From an uncultured Eubacteriales bacterium (GTDB taxonomy: Bacteria > Bacillota > Clostridia > Peptostreptococcales > Anaerovoracaceae), in contig CACWYF010000048.1 in NCBI GenBank assembly GCA_902765035.1, positions 1 to 8,102 on the forward strand: a DNA stretch of 8,102 nt, read 5' to 3'. Shown piece after piece: positions 1-5,968 of the stretch. How positions within the stretch are numbered: the first letter of the stretch is position 1; every line of letters begins with the position of its first letter. A program made the translations under genes and the position numbers. Under the pieces are notes generated by a model. The model ran no database searches. It had not been told where the DNA came from and saw only the letters and a list, made by a program, of their open reading frames with translations.

Positions 1-1
1 A

Positions 2-319
2 AGAGACGACGGTCCGCTTCCTCCGGTATACGGAAATGTATATGAGGCTCAGGATGCGATGAGAAACGAGGTAAGGGGAGCAACTACCGTTATCTGCATG
101 GCTACCATGCTCCACTCAATCGCAGTAGGCAACATGACACCTTCATACAGGGTGCTCGATGACGGCACAGTCAGGCAGGTATACTTCTACTGCGTGGACA
201 TCTCCGAGTTCACAGTCAACAAGCTTGCCGACAGAGGCAGCCTCAGTGCCAAGGGCATCATAACCAATGTACAGGACTTCATAGTAAACCTGTGCAAGGG
301 ATTAGGAGAGTGGGAATAA
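2..319 (+). CDS. C-terminal part of LOR/SDH-type (TIGR00300) ornithine cyclodeaminase, 5' truncated
   Basis: The reading frame is open from the left window edge to a TAA at 317-319, so only the last 105 residues are seen. The fragment carries the tail typical of the TIGR00300 / LOR-SDH family: RDDGPLP near the start, an AQDAMR segment, then ATMLHSIAVGN, CVDI and KLADRGS, followed by an ITNVQDFIVNL-type end. Characterised members (archaeal ornithine cyclodeaminase, the C-terminal domain of cyanobacterial ArgZ/AgrE) use NAD to convert ornithine to proline and ammonia in the cytoplasm. The function here is inferred from family membership, and the N-terminal substrate domain lies outside the window. 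An internal ATG at 59 is not the true start, because family-like sequence continues upstream of it. No clear intrinsic terminator follows the stop. The family call rests on recalled motifs, not an alignment. Confidence 0.72.
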   Translation, partial: RDDGPLPPVYGNVYEAQDAMRNEVRGATTVICMATMLHSIAVGNMTPSYRVLDDGTVRQVYFYCVDISEFTVNKLADRGSLSAKGIITNVQDFIVNLCKGLGEWE

Positions 320-324
320 AGCGC

Positions 325-333
325 TGATATAAA
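325..333 (+). promoter_or_regulatory. Extended -10 promoter element for the downstream RNA candidate
   Basis: TG at 325-326, one base, then TATAAA at 328-333 make an extended -10 element just after the upstream stop codon. No good -35 hexamer lies 16-18 bases upstream (that stretch is purine-rich coding sequence), so the TG extension would have to compensate. The predicted start is about 339-341, within the first bases of the closing stem of the RNA candidate, which fits an RNA that begins at its own basal helix. Confidence 0.45.
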
Positions 334-335
334 TA

Positions 336-504
336 GGCGTGTTGCAGCCTATCCTTCAGGTGATAATTCTCGAAGAGCTTTTCGCCACATTTTTGCATCC
401 TTGCGGGTGGCCCGCTCTTCTGCGAACCGGTCACAAGGCGGGACCCACCACGTGGGGGGATTCCTTATGACAGATCACCATTCAGGATACGCATGCAGCA
501 CGCC
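336..504 (+). ncRNA. Structured non-coding RNA candidate, 6S-like architecture
   Basis: This block occupies most of the 322-base gap and has no plausible protein frame. A basal helix pairs 336-346 with 494-504 (11 pairs, one G-U). It continues as 351-355 with 484-488 and 359-364 with 474-479. Inside lies a large bubble (about 365-403 and 453-473) and a GC-rich terminal helix pairing 406-410 with 445-449 and 411-415 with 438-442, with a two-base bulge (443-444) and a loop of about 20. A competing fold pairs 372-378 with 414-420 and 384-388 with 407-411. A rod of about 170 nt with closing stem, central bubble and terminal hairpin is the plan of 6S RNA, the sigma-A holoenzyme regulator. The 6S identity is inference; the helices are seen directly. 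It sits between an extended -10 element and the separate pta promoter, arguing for an independent gene rather than a pta leader. No clear terminator follows; only TTT flanks the stem. Confidence 0.6.
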
Positions 505-532
505 TTTCGCGTATATACAGCACTTTATTCTA

Positions 533-561
533 TTGAATTCGGCACAGACGTAAGATATAAT
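533..561 (+). promoter_or_regulatory. Sigma-A promoter of pta
   Basis: TTGAAT at 533-538 and a perfect TATAAT at 556-561 are separated by exactly 17 bases. Predicted transcription start is about 567-569, giving a leader of roughly 74 bases before the pta ATG. It is the best consensus promoter in the window, which fits a highly expressed central-metabolism gene. It lies downstream of the structured RNA candidate, so pta transcripts from here would not contain that RNA. Confidence 0.75.
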
Positions 562-564
562 TTT

Positions 565-595
565 CATGTATGGGCTCGCTGAAGTCCATGCGATG
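565..595 (+). other. Stem-loop at the 5' end of the predicted pta transcript
   Basis: Bases 570-575 pair with 584-589 (six pairs, one G-U) around an eight-base loop. Weaker outward pairing extends it (568-569 with 590-591; CAT at 565-567 with ATG at 593-595). Because the predicted transcription start is about 567-569, the hairpin would cap the messenger's 5' end, a position that commonly protects mRNA from decay. It does not cover the ribosome binding site at about 630-635. The role is inferred. Confidence 0.35.
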
Positions 596-641
596 AAAAC
601 ACATATTTTATAACGTAAAAGAATCAAACAGGAGACAGAAA

Positions 642-1652
642 ATGTTCGATAAACTTATTGAAAAAGTCAAGGCACAGCCTAAGACTATCGTTTTCACAGA
701 GGGTACTGATGCCCGCATCCAGGAAGCAACTGCAAAGCTGCTCGCAGAGGGCCTGATGAAGGTCGTTCTCGTTGGCAATGTTGATGAGGTAAAGGCTGCT
801 GCAGCTAAGGGCGGCTTCAATATCGACGGAGCAGAGATCCTCGATCCTGAGACATATGAAGGCATGGAAGAAATGGTAGAGAAGATGGTAGAGCTCCGCA
901 AGGGCAAAATGACTGCAGATGAGTGCAGAGCTAACCTTCTCAAGGGCAACTACTTCGGAACCATGCTCGTCAAGATGGGCAAGGCTGACTGCCTCCTCGG
1001 CGGAGCAACATATTCCACAGCTGACACCATCCGTCCGGCACTCCAGCTCGTCAAGACCAAGCCGGGTGCTCACCTCGTAAGCTCCTGCTTCATCCTCACA
1101 AGAGAGGGCGGAGACGAGAACCTCAGAACAATCGCTATGGGCGACTGCGCAGTCAACCTCGACTACACTGACAGTGTAGACAAGGAAGGCAACGTTACTT
1201 TCACAGGAGCTCAGAAGCTTGCTGAAGTAGCAGTTGAGATCGAGAAGTGCGCAAGAGTATTCGGCATCGACCCTAAGGTTGCAATGCTGAGCTTCTCCAC
1301 CAAGGGATCCGGCAAGGGCGGCACAGTTGCACTCTCCGCAGAGGCAACCAGGATCGCTAAGGAGCTCAACCCTGACATGGCTATCGACGGCGAGATGCAG
1401 TTCGACGCAGCTGTATCCCCTACAGTAGGCCAGCTCAAGTTCCCTGGCTCCAAGGTAGCAGGATATGCCAACACATTCGTATTCCCGCTCATCGAGGCAG
1501 GAAACATCGGATACAAGATCGCACAGAGACTCGGCGGATATGCAGCTTACGGCCCTATCCTCCTCGGACTCAATGCACCTATCAATGACCTCTCCCGCGG
1601 ATGCGACGCAGAAGAAGTCTACAAGATGGCAATCATCACAGCAGCACTGTAA
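642..1652 (+). CDS. pta: Phosphate acetyltransferase (phosphotransacetylase)
   Basis: This cytoplasmic enzyme interconverts acetyl-CoA plus phosphate with acetyl phosphate plus CoA. With acetate kinase it yields ATP from acetyl-CoA in fermenters. The 336-residue protein is the compact single-domain PF01515 form, without the N-terminal DRTGG region of longer enterobacterial Pta. Visible family motifs are FTEGTDARIQEA near residue 19, GGATYSTADTIRPALQ at 120-135, MLSFSTKGSGKG at 215-226, then DGEMQFDAAVSP, and SKVAGYANTFVFP. Near the C-terminus NDLSRG carries Ser318 and Arg319, matching the catalytic Ser/Arg pair known from the Methanosarcina enzyme. The ATG has AGGAGA at 630-635 about six bases upstream. 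The gene is alone between its own promoter and terminator; no acetate kinase gene is adjacent in the window. Codon choice is strongly biased (no TTA, CTA or TCA in frame), fitting high expression. Confidence 0.97.
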   Translation: MFDKLIEKVKAQPKTIVFTEGTDARIQEATAKLLAEGLMKVVLVGNVDEVKAAAAKGGFNIDGAEILDPETYEGMEEMVEKMVELRKGKMTADECRANLLKGNYFGTMLVKMGKADCLLGGATYSTADTIRPALQLVKTKPGAHLVSSCFILTREGGDENLRTIAMGDCAVNLDYTDSVDKEGNVTFTGAQKLAEVAVEIEKCARVFGIDPKVAMLSFSTKGSGKGGTVALSAEATRIAKELNPDMAIDGEMQFDAAVSPTVGQLKFPGSKVAGYANTFVFPLIEAGNIGYKIAQRLGGYAAYGPILLGLNAPINDLSRGCDAEEVYKMAIITAAL

Positions 1653-1672
1653 AAACAGCACGCGCATACGAG

Positions 1673-1706
1673 GCCCGCAGATTACGCATCTGCGGGCTTT
1701 TCTTTT
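1673..1706 (+). terminator. Intrinsic terminator of pta
   Basis: A perfect 10-bp stem pairs 1673-1682 with 1688-1697 around the five-base loop TACGC, followed at once by the T-rich run TTTTCTTTT. It starts 20 bases after the pta stop and separates pta from the downstream operon. Confidence 0.93.
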
Positions 1707-1765
1707 GAGGTAATCAGCGGAATACGCTTTTATACTGCTTTTCGTGGAAGAAATGACTGCAGATG

Positions 1766-1774
1766 TGGTATACT
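1766..1774 (+). promoter_or_regulatory. Extended -10 promoter for the GNAT/ABC/Lar/YitT operon
   Basis: TGG followed by TATACT (1769-1774) forms an extended -10 element. No convincing -35 lies 16-18 bases upstream. Predicted start is about 1781, giving a leader of about 52 bases before the TTG start at 1833. It is the only good -10 candidate between the pta terminator and the next gene, apart from a second TATACT at 1731-1736 that lacks the TG extension. Confidence 0.5.
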
Positions 1775-1832
1775 GCACTGTGAGTTATTATGCAGAGGGG
1801 CATTCTGACTTTACGGGAAAGGTTTTAGACTA

Positions 1833-2972
1833 TTGAGCAGTGTATTGATCAAGGAAGTATTATCCAGGGCGGACAGGAAGACCTTCGTGGAGTATCCGAA
1901 CCGCCTTTATCGTGATGTGGAAAATTTTGTTCCGGCATTCTACGGCGACGATATGGCCGACTGGGACAAGGAGAAGAATCCCGCATTCGAATATTGTGAA
2001 GCGAGAGCGTTTCTCGCATACCGCGACGGCGAAGTCGTGGGAAGAATAGGAGCCATCCTCAGCCACAGGGCGAATGAGAGATGGGGAACAAAGCGCATGA
2101 GATTCTCGCAGGTCGATTTCATAGATGACCGCGAAGTGTCTGCAGCGCTCTTTGAGACCGTCGAGAACTGGGCGCGCGAGAAGGGCATGAAGGAGGTCCA
2201 CGGACCACTCGGATTCTGCGACCTTGACAGGGAGGGCATGCTGGTCGAGGGCTTCGAAAAGCGCAGCATGTTCATCACCTATTACAATCATCCGTACTAT
2301 ATCGATCATCTTGAGGCACTCGGCTATGTCAAGGACGTCGACTGGATCGAGCACATGCTCCCGATAGGTGACGGCAGCGAGGATGACAGGATATACGCCA
2401 GACTCAAGAGGATATCCGACGCCATGCTGAGGCGTACGGGGTACCACAAGGTAGCAGTAAAGAGAAGAAGCGACGTCAAGCCGTATGTGCGCAAAGCGTT
2501 TGAGCTCATCAATGTTGCGTATGCGCCGCTGTACGGGGTGGTCGAGCTGACAGAGAGACAGATAGACAAGTACACAGACAAGTTCCTGCCGCTGATCGAT
2601 CCTGACTTCTGCTGCCTCATTGCAGATGACAATGACGATCTGATGGGATTCGGTGTCGGAGCGCCTTCGATGGCTGAAGCCATGAAGAAGTGCCGCGGAC
2701 ATCTCTTTCCGATCGGCTGGGCGGGAGTGCTGAAGTCACTCAGGTTCAACGACACACTTGACCTCTTCCTTATAGCCGTAAGGCCTGAGCTCCAGAAGAC
2801 CGGAGTCAACGGCATCATCATGGAGCACCTGTATACAGGATGCGTCAAGCACGGCATCCATCAGGCAGAGACCGGACCGCAGCTTGAGACCAATACCAAG
2901 GTGCATCACCAGTGGAAGATGTTCGACGTGGAGCCTCATAAGAGACGCAGATGCTTCATCAAAGAGATATAG
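1833..2972 (+). CDS. Two-domain GNAT-like protein, function unknown
   Basis: This 379-residue cytoplasmic protein resembles a family of about 380 residues found in Bacteroidetes and Clostridia, usually labelled GNAT acetyltransferase; no substrate is known to me. The N-terminal half shows family signatures: VPAFYGDD and KNPAFEYCEA, then EVVGRIGAILSHRANERWG (around residues 66-84), then VDFIDD and GPLGFCDLDREGMLVEGF. The C-terminal half carries the GNAT-like motif A, IAVRPELQKTGVNG at about 314-327, where a typical acetyltransferase binds the acetyl-CoA pyrophosphate. It then shows ETNTKVHHQWKMF, like the usual Asn and aromatic region near the end of the fold. The motif A loop lacks the canonical Q/R-x-x-G-x-G/A, so catalytic activity is uncertain. 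The start is a TTG; GGGAAAGG at 1815-1822 ends ten bases upstream, and no ATG nearby fits better. It is the first gene of a probable operon, 29 bases before the ABC exporter. Confidence 0.75.
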   Translation: MSSVLIKEVLSRADRKTFVEYPNRLYRDVENFVPAFYGDDMADWDKEKNPAFEYCEARAFLAYRDGEVVGRIGAILSHRANERWGTKRMRFSQVDFIDDREVSAALFETVENWAREKGMKEVHGPLGFCDLDREGMLVEGFEKRSMFITYYNHPYYIDHLEALGYVKDVDWIEHMLPIGDGSEDDRIYARLKRISDAMLRRTGYHKVAVKRRSDVKPYVRKAFELINVAYAPLYGVVELTERQIDKYTDKFLPLIDPDFCCLIADDNDDLMGFGVGAPSMAEAMKKCRGHLFPIGWAGVLKSLRFNDTLDLFLIAVRPELQKTGVNGIIMEHLYTGCVKHGIHQAETGPQLETNTKVHHQWKMFDVEPHKRRRCFIKEI

Positions 2973-3001
2973 AAAAGGAAAAGGGACAAGAGAATACATA
3001 A

Positions 3002-4783
3002 ATGAATGAAACCCCTATTTCAACAAAATATCTGCTGAAGAGGTTCTATCCGTATTTCAAACCATACCTGCACATACTGGTCTTCGACCTGGTGTGTGCA
3101 GCCTTTACGAGTGCGTGTGATCTGGTGCTGCCTCTGATGGTGAGGTTCATAACCAACACGGTCGTGAACGAACCGGCGGCACTGACAGTGGAGATCGTAC
3201 TTAAGATCACTGCTCTGTATATCGTGTTCAGGGTCATCGATGTGCTGGCCAATTACTATATGCAGAACACCGGGCATGTGATGGGCGCCATGATCGAGAG
3301 CGACATGAGGCGGGATCTCTTCGAGAAGTTCCAGAGGCTCTCATATGCCTATTACACTGAGAACAAGACCGGGCAGCTCATATCCCGCATAACGACTGAT
3401 CTTTTCGACATAGCTGAGTTTGCACACCACTGCCCTGAGGAGTACTTCATAGCGGCAGTCAAGATAGTCGTGGCCTTCGTCATCCTGATAAGAGTCAATG
3501 TGGTGCTCACGGTCGTGGTATTCGCAATGATACCTCTGATGCTCTTCTTCGCCCTGAAGTTCAGGGTAAAACTGAGAAAGGCCTTCAAGTGGCAGAGAAG
3601 CGAACTCGGCGAGATCAACTCGCACGTCGAGGACAGCCTCCTCGGCATAAGAGTTTCCAAGTCTTTTGCCAACGAGGATGTCGAGCAGCAGAGATTCGAA
3701 GAGGGTAACGAGAGATTCCTCACGACCAAGAAGGTAAGCTACCGCAACATGGCAGGCTTCCGCAGCGTCACGAGACTGTTCGACGGACTTATGTACATAA
3801 CCATCGTTCTGCTCGGATCGCTGGCGCTTATTGGCGGACACATCGAAGCGGGCGACTTCATCGCTTATCTCATGTATGTGAGCGTTCTTCTGGAGGCGAT
3901 CAGGAGGATAGTCGAGTTCACTGAACAGTTCCAGAAGGGAATCACGGGCATTGAGAGATTCATTGAGGTCATGGATGCGCACATAGATGTCGACGATGCT
4001 CCGGGCGCGGGTCCGATGCCTGATGTGGAGGGCGAAATAGAGTTCGACAATGTATCCTTCACATATGACAGGGCGCAGAATGAAGAGGATCCGGAGGCAG
4101 CGGCTGAAAGCTGTGTTCTCTCCGGGCTGAATCTGAAGATAGCAAAGGGCGAGAACGTGGCGCTTGTCGGTCCGAGCGGTGCGGGCAAAACGACCTTCTG
4201 CAACCTCATACCGAGGTTCTACGATGTAACCGGCGGTACGATCCGCATCGACGGAATAGATATCCGCGACGTGCAGGTCAGATCGCTGAGGACGAAGATC
4301 GGCATGGTGCAGCAGGAAGTCTACCTGTTCTCGGATACCGTGGCGAACAACATCGCATACGGAAGACCGGGAGCAAGCCGCGAGGAAGTGATAGAGGCCG
4401 CCAGGATGGCTGGTGCCGATGCCTTCATACGCGAGCTGCCTGACGGATACGACACCTTCGTCGGCGAGAGAGGCGCAAGGCTCTCGGGAGGACAGAAGCA
4501 GAGGATAAGCATTGCGAGAGTTTTCCTCAAGAACCCGCCTGTCCTGATACTCGACGAGGCGACATCAGCCCTCGACAACGAGAGTGAATATTTTGTACAG
4601 AAGTCCCTAGCAGAGCTGTCTAAGGGAAGGACCACGATAACCATCGCGCACAGGCTGTCGACCATAAGGAACGCCGACCGCATCATAGTCCTGACCGAGA
4701 ACGGCATCGAGGAAGAGGGGACACACGACGAGCTCATGGAGAAAAACGGCATCTATGCCGCAATGAATAACATTACGCTGTAA
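3002..4783 (+). CDS. ABC half-exporter (fused membrane and ATPase domains)
   Basis: This is a complete 593-residue type I (MsbA/MdlB/BmrA-like) exporter subunit expected to work as a dimer in the cytoplasmic membrane, moving lipid, drug or peptide substrates outward; the substrate cannot be told from sequence. An N-terminal PF00664 domain has six hydrophobic segments, near residues 23-47, 64-86, 147-186 (two), 260-280 and 285-302. The PF00005 ATPase follows with Walker A GPSGAGKT at 390-397, Q-loop MVQQEVYLF (Gln437/438), signature LSGGQKQR from 494, Walker B VLILDEA at 514-520 with catalytic Glu519, and switch His550. All catalytic residues are intact. Between the A-loop tyrosine (FTYDR) and the next strand there is an acidic insert rich in Glu, Asp and Ala, slightly longer than usual. 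AAGGGA and AAGAGA motifs lie upstream of the ATG. Only one half-transporter gene is present, so a homodimer is likely unless the partner is elsewhere. Confidence 0.95.
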   Translation: MNETPISTKYLLKRFYPYFKPYLHILVFDLVCAAFTSACDLVLPLMVRFITNTVVNEPAALTVEIVLKITALYIVFRVIDVLANYYMQNTGHVMGAMIESDMRRDLFEKFQRLSYAYYTENKTGQLISRITTDLFDIAEFAHHCPEEYFIAAVKIVVAFVILIRVNVVLTVVVFAMIPLMLFFALKFRVKLRKAFKWQRSELGEINSHVEDSLLGIRVSKSFANEDVEQQRFEEGNERFLTTKKVSYRNMAGFRSVTRLFDGLMYITIVLLGSLALIGGHIEAGDFIAYLMYVSVLLEAIRRIVEFTEQFQKGITGIERFIEVMDAHIDVDDAPGAGPMPDVEGEIEFDNVSFTYDRAQNEEDPEAAAESCVLSGLNLKIAKGENVALVGPSGAGKTTFCNLIPRFYDVTGGTIRIDGIDIRDVQVRSLRTKIGMVQQEVYLFSDTVANNIAYGRPGASREEVIEAARMAGADAFIRELPDGYDTFVGERGARLSGGQKQRISIARVFLKNPPVLILDEATSALDNESEYFVQKSLAELSKGRTTITIAHRLSTIRNADRIIVLTENGIEEEGTHDELMEKNGIYAAMNNITL

Positions 4784-4795
4784 AATACACTGATC

Positions 4796-4801
4796 AGGAG
4801 G
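4796..4801 (+). promoter_or_regulatory. Perfect Shine-Dalgarno deciding the TTG start of the Lar-like gene
   Basis: AGGAGG ends eight bases before TTG at 4810-4812. The strength and spacing of this site, in a gap of only 26 bases, support the short downstream frame as a real translated gene and TTG as its start codon. Confidence 0.85.
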
Positions 4802-4809
4802 ATAACGTT

Positions 4810-5034
4810 TTGGATATAGCTGAGAAAATAATTCTTGAAGACTGCCCGTACTGCGGAGGCGCGGGGCTGCTCGAAGAGGAAAACGGATGGTGCTGGTATG
4901 TGACATGCATGGACTGCGGATCGCAGACTGCATCGTTTGAGTACAGAAGGGCTGAGGACAGAGAGGCTGCAGCAGGAAAGGCTGCTGCCATCTGGAACAT
5001 GGGCAAGGTCATAAGGTCCGACCTCGGAGAATAG
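4810..5034 (+). CDS. Lar-like small zinc-ribbon protein
   Basis: The 74-residue protein has two CxxC knuckles, Cys12-Pro-Tyr-Cys15 and Cys33-Met-Asp-Cys36, in the order CPYCGG, then YVTCMDCGS, then a helix ending AAAIWNMG. This is the layout of the Lar / restriction-alleviation family (PF14354), in which CPFCGG, a central CxxCG and a terminal helix with W-N are conserved. The founding Rac-prophage Lar modulates type I restriction in E. coli, but most relatives have no tested function, so restriction alleviation should not be assumed. Phage origin is common for the family, yet no phage gene is nearby and codon use looks like the neighbours. It uses a TTG start with a perfect AGGAGG. It lies 26 bases after the ABC exporter and 25 before the YitT gene, so it is probably co-transcribed with them. 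Confidence 0.78.
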   Translation: MDIAEKIILEDCPYCGGAGLLEEENGWCWYVTCMDCGSQTASFEYRRAEDREAAAGKAAAIWNMGKVIRSDLGE

Positions 5035-5059
5035 GCGGAGAGCAGGAGAATATAGAGAA

Positions 5060-5938
5060 ATGGAACTTAACAGAAAAACTCTGTACAAGGCCGGCATAAC
5101 TATTCTCGGCAACCTGTCGTATGCAGCGGGCGTCAATCTCATGATCAACCCGATACACCTGTACAGCGGAGGCTTTACTGGGATAGCTCAGCTCATAAGG
5201 ACATTCCTTCTGGACTTTCTGCACATTCCGCAGATAGGCGGCCTTGACTACATGGGAATCATATATTTTCTCATAAACGTGCCGTTCTTCATCATGGCAT
5301 ACAGAGTGATGGGTAGGAAGTTCTGCATCACCACGCTCATATCGATCGCTATGGCGTCTGCCTTCCTGTCGATAATACCGGTGCCTTCCACACCGATCGT
5401 GGATGACCGCATTCTGGCATCGGTGGTCGGAGGACTGGGCTCGGGATTCGGAGCGGGACTCGTTCTGAGAGCAGGAAGCTCGCAGGGCGGACAGGACCTC
5501 ATCGGAGTATGTCTTGCCAAGACCCACCCTGACTTCAAGGTGGGAGCCATCGGGATCATCATCAGCGTATGCATCTATACGATATGTCTGTTCCTGTATG
5601 ACATCCAGACAGTTCTGTATTCGATCATAGTCGCTGTTGTTACAGGCCTGGTTATCGACAGGGTGCACATCCAGAATATCAAGATCGAGTGCATGATCTT
5701 CACCAAGAAGGAAGGCATCGCTGCTGCGGTCATGGAAGAGCTGGGGCGCGGCGTCACTGCCTGGGAAGGCGAGGGCGTATACACAGGTGAAAACTCACAC
5801 GTGCTGGTGACAGTCATATCCAAGTATGAGGAACCGCATCTGCGTGAGATCATAGCGCGCATCGATCCTAATGCCTTCGTGATAATCACTGACCACGCGA
5901 GAGTGGCAGGCAACTTCCAGAAGCGATTCGTGGATTGA
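5060..5938 (+). CDS. YitT-family (DUF161/DUF2179) membrane protein
   Basis: The 292-residue protein is a polytopic membrane protein of the YitT/YqfU/YpjC type, widespread in Firmicutes and without a settled function. The N-terminal part (PF02588, to about residue 205) has five or six hydrophobic segments and family features: GNLSYAAGVNLMINP, then GGFTGIAQLI, VGGLGSGFGAGLVLRAG and the SSQGGQDLIG loop. The soluble C-terminal domain (PF10035, DUF2179) includes CMIFTKKEGIAAAVMEELGRG, then a GEGVYTGE turn, and ends in DPNAFVIITDHARVAGNF. Length and domain order are normal for the family. AGGAGA at 5044-5049 stands ten bases before the ATG. It is the last gene of the middle operon and shows no intrinsic terminator after it; transcription may run on into the tmk cluster. 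Confidence 0.92.
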   Translation: MELNRKTLYKAGITILGNLSYAAGVNLMINPIHLYSGGFTGIAQLIRTFLLDFLHIPQIGGLDYMGIIYFLINVPFFIMAYRVMGRKFCITTLISIAMASAFLSIIPVPSTPIVDDRILASVVGGLGSGFGAGLVLRAGSSQGGQDLIGVCLAKTHPDFKVGAIGIIISVCIYTICLFLYDIQTVLYSIIVAVVTGLVIDRVHIQNIKIECMIFTKKEGIAAAVMEELGRGVTAWEGEGVYTGENSHVLVTVISKYEEPHLREIIARIDPNAFVIITDHARVAGNFQKRFVD

Positions 5939-5951
5939 CGGACGCATAATG

Positions 5952-5960
5952 TGATACAAT
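5952..5960 (+). promoter_or_regulatory. Extended -10 element before the tmk cluster
   Basis: TG, one base, then TACAAT at 5955-5960 form an extended -10 element just downstream of the YitT stop. A TTGACG hexamer overlaps that stop (5935-5940), but the spacer would be only 14 bases, too short for normal use, so the TG extension would be the main contact. Predicted start is about 5966-5968, immediately before the ATG at 5969, which would make the small membrane ORF leaderless or nearly so. Confidence 0.5.
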
Positions 5961-5968
5961 AACTGCGT

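Noticed and set aside
401..460. T-box leader, suggested by GGGTGG and a following CCCACC
   Set aside because: The conserved AGGGTGGNACCGCG sequence is not present, no Stem I specifier region is seen, the next gene is pta rather than an amino-acid gene, and a separate promoter lies between.
336..504. SRP RNA, tmRNA or RNase P RNA as the identity of the structured RNA
   Set aside because: The SRP helix 8 signature (GGAAGNAGC-type), the tmRNA T-arm and tag frame, and the RNase P GAGGAAAGUCC core are all absent; the length also fits poorly for tmRNA and RNase P.
1731..1776. Two copies of TATACTGC (1731-1738 and 1769-1776) as a regulator binding repeat
   Set aside because: Eight bases repeated in a short AT-rich spacer can arise by chance, and both copies are explained as -10-like sequences. 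No inverted symmetry is present.
624..1778. A 384-codon open frame on the - strand, longer than pta itself
   Set aside because: Its codons are exactly in register with those of pta, and pta avoids TTA, CTA and TCA, the only sense codons that make antisense stops in that register. The product is Cys/Ser/Leu-rich with no recognisable domain and the frame runs through the pta terminator. It is a codon-bias shadow.
1860..2702. A 280-codon antisense frame opposite the GNAT-like gene
   Set aside because: Composition is odd, no family motif is visible, and the + strand frame shows clear family signatures across the same bases.
5935..5960. TTGACG to TACAAT as a normal -35/-10 promoter pair
   Set aside because: The spacer is 14 bases, too short for sigma-A. 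The site was kept only as an extended -10 element.
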